A stretch of DNA of 27,021 bases, taken from NCBI GenBank assembly GCA_037140375.1, contig JBAXER010000036.1:1-27021 (forward strand), written 5' to 3'. The translations under genes and the position numbers were made by a program. Source of the DNA: WLMZ01 sp037140375. GTDB taxonomy: Bacteria; Actinomycetota; Acidimicrobiia; Acidimicrobiales; Ilumatobacteraceae. Shown here one piece after another: positions 23,528 through 27,021 of the stretch. Position 1 is the stretch's first letter. Every line of letters starts with the position of its first letter. The notes beneath the pieces were generated by a model. That model was given only the letters and a program-made list of their open reading frames with translations, was not told the origin of the DNA and ran no database searches.

Positions 23528-23530
23528 AGA

Positions 23531-24169
23531 TCAGCCAATGCAGCGCAGCACACGCAACGAGCCCGTTGCCGACTGCAGTTCAAATCGGCCACTTGCCAAC
23601 GCAGGCAGATAAATCTGCTCGTATGGCGGTCGACCACCGTCGGCTGGGTTGGGGAACACATCGTGAATCGCCAACGTGCCGCCGACAGCCACGTGCGGAG
23701 TCCATCCCTCGAAGTCGGCGCGTGCTGGTTCTACACCGTGTCCGCCGTCGATGAACAAAAACGCGAGCGGCGAGGTCCAGTACTTGGCCACGGCGGGCGA
23801 CTGACCCACAACAGCAACAACGAAATCCTCGACGCCTGCGTCGTAGATGGCAGCGCGGAAAATGGGGAGCGTGTCCATGCGATTGATACGCGGATCTACC
23901 ACCGTGGGGTCGTGATGCTCCCACCCTGACTGGTTTTCCTCTGAGCCGCGATGGTGATCAACAGCGAACACGACCGTGTCGCACTCACGCGCTGCGCCAC
24001 CGAGCCAAACAGTGGAGCGGCCGCAGTACGAGCCAACTTCTAAAAACGCGAGACCCGCGCATCGGACGCCAGCCTCGACTGCGGCCTCGTATAACGCATC
24101 GCCTTCGTCGGGCGGCATGAACCCTTTTGCTGCCACGGCATGAGCGCGCAGATCGGCAGGAATCACCAT
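23531..24169 (-). CDS. Class I SAM-dependent methyltransferase (Methyltransf_24-like)
   Basis: The 212-residue protein shows a Rossmann methyltransferase core: FLEVGSYCGRSTVWLGGAA (42-60) is motif I with the SYCGRST loop, VVFAVDHHRGSEENQSGWEH (66-85) carries the acidic residue Asp71 at the end of strand 2, LAFLFIDGGHG (135-145) is the motif IV strand, and VGGTLAIHDVFPN (162-174) is the strand after it. This is the arrangement of Methyltransf_24, found in caffeoyl-CoA and glycopeptide-type O-methyltransferases. HRGSEENQ is distinctive and I associate it with actinobacterial homologues. The ATG at 24169 overlaps the nitroreductase stop by seven bases, so the two are coupled. It faces the ALDH gene, three bases apart. 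The substrate is not known. Confidence 0.88.
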   Translation of the reverse strand: MVIPADLRAHAVAAKGFMPPDEGDALYEAAVEAGVRCAGLAFLEVGSYCGRSTVWLGGAARECDTVVFAVDHHRGSEENQSGWEHHDPTVVDPRINRMDTLPIFRAAIYDAGVEDFVVAVVGQSPAVAKYWTSPLAFLFIDGGHGVEPARADFEGWTPHVAVGGTLAIHDVFPNPADGGRPPYEQIYLPALASGRFELQSATGSLRVLRCIG

Positions 24170-24834
24170 TTGTCCCAGTGGATAATCGAATCAGGAGCTG
24201 GGCGAGAAGCGGGCTTGAAGTCGGTGCCAATGGTGTAGGCCAACGGGCTCAGGCAGACCTGCTGCACTGTGTCGAATGGGATACCAACGATGTCGGCAAC
24301 CTGTTGCTCCATCATCAAATGCACGGTGGTCCATGCCGTGCCGAGTCCGCGTGCCCGCGCTGCAAGCATGAAGCTCCAGGTGGCTGGCAACACGTTGCCC
24401 ATCAACGAAGCGGCCATCATCGCTGGGGCGCCATCGACGCGTGCCCCGACACTGCACGCCAACACCAGCGCTGGCGCATCGCCCATGTGATCGCCAAGGA
24501 AATCGGCGCTGTCGGCCGAGCGCTCTTGCTGCTCTTGAGCAGCGGCTTCTCCCTTGTCGATGCTGCGGATGTATACGCCGTCGAGGGTCTTGTAGATGCT
24601 GTATGCCTGGCGATACACCTCACCGATTGCCTTGCGCTTTTCGACATCGCGAATGATCACGAACTGCATGGTCATGTTGTTCGAACCACTGGGTGACTGC
24701 ATCGCTGCGGCCACGCATTCGCGGATGAGATCGTCGGGCACGGGTCGCGTGAAGTCGAGTCGTTTACGAACCGCACGCGTGGTGCTGAGCAGCTGGTCTG
24801 GGTCAAGCGGAAGAAGAGGCATCGAGGGCACCAT
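24163..24834 (-). CDS. Nitroreductase-family FMN oxidoreductase
   Basis: The protein has 223 residues from the ATG at 24834; a start at 24822 (MPLLPLDPDQ) is equally consistent with the family and removes four residues. The reading frame is open back to 24945, but such a start would overlap the tesB gene. STTRAVRKRLDFTRPVPDDL and ECVAAAMQSPSGSN in the first 60 residues are the FMN-phosphate-binding arginines and helix typical of nitroreductases. ARARGLGTAWTTVHL near 160 is the second FMN-contact region, and residues GIPFDTVQQVCLSPLAYTIG complete the fold. Such proteins reduce quinones, nitro compounds or, in specialised members, other substrates using NAD(P)H and FMN. An insertion between about 80 and 115 contains a charged, Gln/Glu-rich segment. 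It is coupled with the following methyltransferase. Confidence 0.88.
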   Translation of the reverse strand: MVPSMPLLPLDPDQLLSTTRAVRKRLDFTRPVPDDLIRECVAAAMQSPSGSNNMTMQFVIIRDVEKRKAIGEVYRQAYSIYKTLDGVYIRSIDKGEAAAQEQQERSADSADFLGDHMGDAPALVLACSVGARVDGAPAMMAASLMGNVLPATWSFMLAARARGLGTAWTTVHLMMEQQVADIVGIPFDTVQQVCLSPLAYTIGTDFKPASRPAPDSIIHWDKW

Positions 24835-24896
24835 AATCTGCCCACGGTCCTTCGACCGAACGGGTGGCCCCTCCATTTCCATGGCAACATAGACGG

Positions 24897-25751
24897 ATGC
24901 AAGAACCTCTCGACGATCTCGTGAAGTTGCTCGACCTCGAAGCAATCGAGGTCAACATCTTCCGTGGCCGTTCCCCAGACGAAAACCGCCAGCGAGTCTT
25001 TGGCGGACAGGTGGCCGGACAGGCGTTGGTTGCCGCCGCCCGAACCGTCGACGATCCGGGCCGAATGGTGCATTCGCTGCACGCCTACTTCCTTCGCCCA
25101 GGCGACCCAAACGTGCCCATTCTCTACGAAGTCGACCGCATCCGCGACGGCAAGAGTTTCACCACCCGCCGCGTGGTTGCCATTCAGCACGGCAAGGTCA
25201 TCTTCAACCTGCAGGCCAGTTTCCATGTCGCCGAAGACGGCCCCGACCATCAGATCCAAATGCCTGCGGGCCTTGCCCATCCCGACACGCTGCCCGATTT
25301 CAAAACCCGCATGGAGCCCTACAAGGTGCAGATGGGCGATTGGTACGACATGCCCCGCCCCATCGATCTGCGCTACGTAAACGACGACCCCATCAGCCGT
25401 CGAGGCAAGGCAGCGCAGGGTCAGCAAGTGTGGCTGCGCGCCGATGGCGAACTGCCGATCGATCCCACGTTGCATGCCTGCATCGTCACCTATGCCAGCG
25501 ATATGACCTTGCTCGACACCACGGTGTTGCCCTTTGGCCTCTCGTGGGACAGTCCCGGCCTGCAGATGGCAAGCCTCGACCACGCCATGTGGTTCCACCG
25601 CCCATTTCGTGCCGACGAATGGTTGCTCTACGACCAGAGCGCCATCTCTACAACAGGCGCACGCGGCCTGGCCGGCGGAGCCATCTACCGTCAAGACGGC
25701 ACCCTTGCTGTCACTGTTGTACAAGAAGGATTGGCGCGGGTCGGACAATGA
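24897..25751 (+). CDS. tesB: Acyl-CoA thioesterase II
   Basis: The 284-residue double-hotdog enzyme hydrolyses medium- and long-chain acyl-CoA to free fatty acid and CoA. The start at 24897 (MQEPLDDLVKLLDLEAIE) is the usual TesB opening; the open frame extends 11 codons upstream without family match. Typical blocks: RVFGGQVAGQAL (34-44), HSLHAYFLRPGDP (59-71), catalytic Asp202 in TYASDMTLLDT (198-208), Ser226 in ASLDHAMWFHRPFRADEWLLY (225-245) and Gln276 in TVVQEGLAR. The E. coli catalytic set is Asp204, Thr228 and Gln278; Ser for Thr is a common conservative change. Its stop overlaps the start of the sugar dehydrogenase gene (ATGA), so translation is probably coupled. It is divergent from the nitroreductase gene by 62 bases. 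Confidence 0.96.
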   Translation: MQEPLDDLVKLLDLEAIEVNIFRGRSPDENRQRVFGGQVAGQALVAAARTVDDPGRMVHSLHAYFLRPGDPNVPILYEVDRIRDGKSFTTRRVVAIQHGKVIFNLQASFHVAEDGPDHQIQMPAGLAHPDTLPDFKTRMEPYKVQMGDWYDMPRPIDLRYVNDDPISRRGKAAQGQQVWLRADGELPIDPTLHACIVTYASDMTLLDTTVLPFGLSWDSPGLQMASLDHAMWFHRPFRADEWLLYDQSAISTTGARGLAGGAIYRQDGTLAVTVVQEGLARVGQ

Positions 25752-27004
25752 GAACAGCACTTCGTTACGCGCTTGCCACACTCGTGTTTGTCGGGTCGGC
25801 ATGCTCAAGCAGTTCGAACCCAAGCGATGGCCCCGCAAGCAGCGCACCGCAAGACTCAGCGGTTGCTGACACGTCGGTCGTCAACTCTGAGCCGGCCACA
25901 ACCACAACCGCCGCGCCCGTCGTCACCACGCCGCTCACGGCCGAGCAGGTGGCATTCACCGAAGTCGCCAAGGTTCCGGGCGCGCTCGATCTCGCCTATC
26001 GCTCGGGCGACACGACCTTGTTTGTGGTCAGCCGCGAGGGCAAGATCTCGGCCATCCGCAACGGAGTACTCGACCCCAAGGCGGTGCTCGATCTCACCAG
26101 CAGCATTTCGGCTGGCGGCGAGCGGGGTCTGCTCGGCCTCACGTTTTCCGCCGACGGACAAAACGCGTACGTTGATTACACCAACACCGACGGCAACACC
26201 GTCATCGCTGAATATGCAGTAGGCACCGACGGCATGTTCGAGCCAACCAGCCAACGACAGTTGTTGACCATTGACCAGCCGTACCCCAATCACAATGGCG
26301 GTGCGCTGCGCATCGGCCCCGACGGGTTCTTGTACATCGGCATGGGCGATGGCGGGGCGGCCAACGACCCCGATCGCCGTGCGCTGAACACCAGCGAACT
26401 TCTCGGCAAGATTCTGCGCATCGATCCCAAGGCCAGTCCTTCGGGGCCGTACTCGATTCCCAAAGACAACCCCTTCGCCAACGATCCCAAGGCGCGCCCA
26501 GAGATCTGGGCGATCGGTTTGCGCAACCCATGGCGGTTCAACTTCGATCAGGCCACCGGCGATCTGTGGATCGCCGACGTCGGTCAAAACGAGTGGGAAG
26601 AAATCGATGTGGCATGGGTCGGCCTCGGCGGCATCCACGGCTGGAACTTTGGATGGAGCGCGTTCGAAGGCACCCATCGCTTCAACGTCGATCAGCCTGG
26701 CGAACAAGTCACAATGCCCATCTACGAATACCAACACGGCGATGCCGGCTGCTCAATCTCGGGCGGCGTGCGCTACCGCGGCAAAGCCGTGCCATCACTG
26801 GTGGGCTCTTACGTGTACGGCGATTACTGCAGCGGTCAGGTGCGCGCCTTGCACATCAACGACGATCGCAGCATCGGTGCCGAGGTCACGCTTTCGACAA
26901 CCCTGTCAGCAACCAGTTCTATCGCTCAGGGTCCCGATGGCGAGCTCTATGTGCTGCGCATTGAGACCGGCGAAGTGCTCGCACTTGTGGCCGCCAACAG
27001 CTGA
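25748..27004 (+). CDS. PQQ-dependent aldose sugar dehydrogenase-like lipoprotein
   Basis: The ATG at 25748 overlaps the tesB stop by four bases and gives 418 residues. The N-terminus MRTALRYALATLVFVGSAC is a lipoprotein-type signal (Cys19; the -3 residue is Gly, which is less usual), followed by a Ser/Thr/Pro-rich linker to about residue 63. The rest is a six-bladed beta-propeller of the soluble glucose/sorbosone dehydrogenase family. NHNGGALRIGPDGFLYIGMG (181-200) holds the catalytic His182, then AANDPDRRALNTSELLGKIL (204-223), GLRNPWRFNFD (257-267) and IADVGQNEWEEID (275-287) follow. Family members oxidise aldoses outside the cytoplasm using PQQ and calcium. No PQQ synthesis genes are in the window, so PQQ may be imported or made elsewhere. 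Only 17 bases follow the stop before the window ends. Confidence 0.93.
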   Translation: MRTALRYALATLVFVGSACSSSSNPSDGPASSAPQDSAVADTSVVNSEPATTTTAAPVVTTPLTAEQVAFTEVAKVPGALDLAYRSGDTTLFVVSREGKISAIRNGVLDPKAVLDLTSSISAGGERGLLGLTFSADGQNAYVDYTNTDGNTVIAEYAVGTDGMFEPTSQRQLLTIDQPYPNHNGGALRIGPDGFLYIGMGDGGAANDPDRRALNTSELLGKILRIDPKASPSGPYSIPKDNPFANDPKARPEIWAIGLRNPWRFNFDQATGDLWIADVGQNEWEEIDVAWVGLGGIHGWNFGWSAFEGTHRFNVDQPGEQVTMPIYEYQHGDAGCSISGGVRYRGKAVPSLVGSYVYGDYCSGQVRALHINDDRSIGAEVTLSTTLSATSSIAQGPDGELYVLRIETGEVLALVAANS

Positions 27005-27021
27005 ACGTCAGCTTCCCCGAA

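Noticed and set aside
24672..25847. 391-codon frame on the minus strand opposite tesB
   Set aside because: No family resemblance; it covers a well-supported tesB gene and is a mirror of its codon bias.
25856..26737. 293-codon frame opposite the sugar dehydrogenase gene
   Set aside because: Antisense to a clear beta-propeller gene and without motifs of its own.
1..27021. Mobile element, prophage, CRISPR array or RNA gene
   Set aside because: I saw no transposase, integrase, phage structural gene, spaced direct repeats or tRNA-like cloverleaf on either strand; the genes are ordinary chromosomal ones in tight operons.

Overview
The window is GC-rich, densely packed bacterial chromosome. It holds 22 protein-coding genes (one cut by the window edge) and no visible tRNA, rRNA, CRISPR array, insertion sequence or phage gene. 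The gene set points to Actinomycetota: a 1504-residue Lhr helicase, a DtxR-family regulator with GNPIPG linker, a HelD-type RNA polymerase motor, a coproporphyrin-pathway heme operon, a class E-like sortase, and a GT4 enzyme with a YRG-x-PH-x-GGQG N-terminus. My best guess is a deep branch such as Acidimicrobiia, but this is an inference from protein flavour. No intergenic gap reaches 300 bases; the longest, 7463-7643 (181 bases), holds a strong hairpin.

Layout. 1-191 (-): start of a crotonase-family gene. 224-1201 (+): a small two-helix membrane protein and a TetR regulator whose 3' end overlaps lhr (1140-5654, -) tail to tail. 5780-7462 (+): a second superfamily 2 helicase, divergent from lhr. 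7522-7560: perfect 17-bp hairpin, probable terminator. 7644-8721 (+): metalloregulator plus an unknown lipoprotein. 8764-11750 (-): SDR oxidoreductase followed by helD. 11861-17450 (+): hemE-hemH(cpfC)-hemY(cgoX)-sortase-lnt, tightly spaced and probably one operon. 17453-17902 (-): dtd. 17935-18825 (+): aldose 1-epimerase-like protein. 18910-23527 (+): GT4 glycosyltransferase, methyltransferase, alpha-toroid protein and an ALDH7-type dehydrogenase, with junctions of -1, -4 and +9 bases. 23531-24834 (-): a nitroreductase-like gene followed by a second methyltransferase. 24897-27004 (+): acyl-CoA thioesterase II overlapping a lipoprotein PQQ-type sugar dehydrogenase.

How they work together. Heme synthesis runs from uroporphyrinogen decarboxylation through coproporphyrinogen oxidation and iron insertion; the last enzyme of that route (ChdC/HemQ) is not in the window. 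Three probable lipoproteins (unknown protein, sortase, sugar dehydrogenase) lie in the same window as an apolipoprotein N-acyltransferase homologue in which the catalytic cysteine position is serine. The GT4-methyltransferase-toroid trio looks like a dedicated glycan or glycolipid module with no function I can name, and is the best candidate here for an undescribed pathway.

Most of the window is ordinary housekeeping. The points most worth a second look are the Cys-to-Ser Lnt, the mixed metal site of the DtxR-family regulator, the Firmicutes-like ferrochelatase, the sortase carrying a lipobox, and the GT4-methyltransferase-toroid operon.
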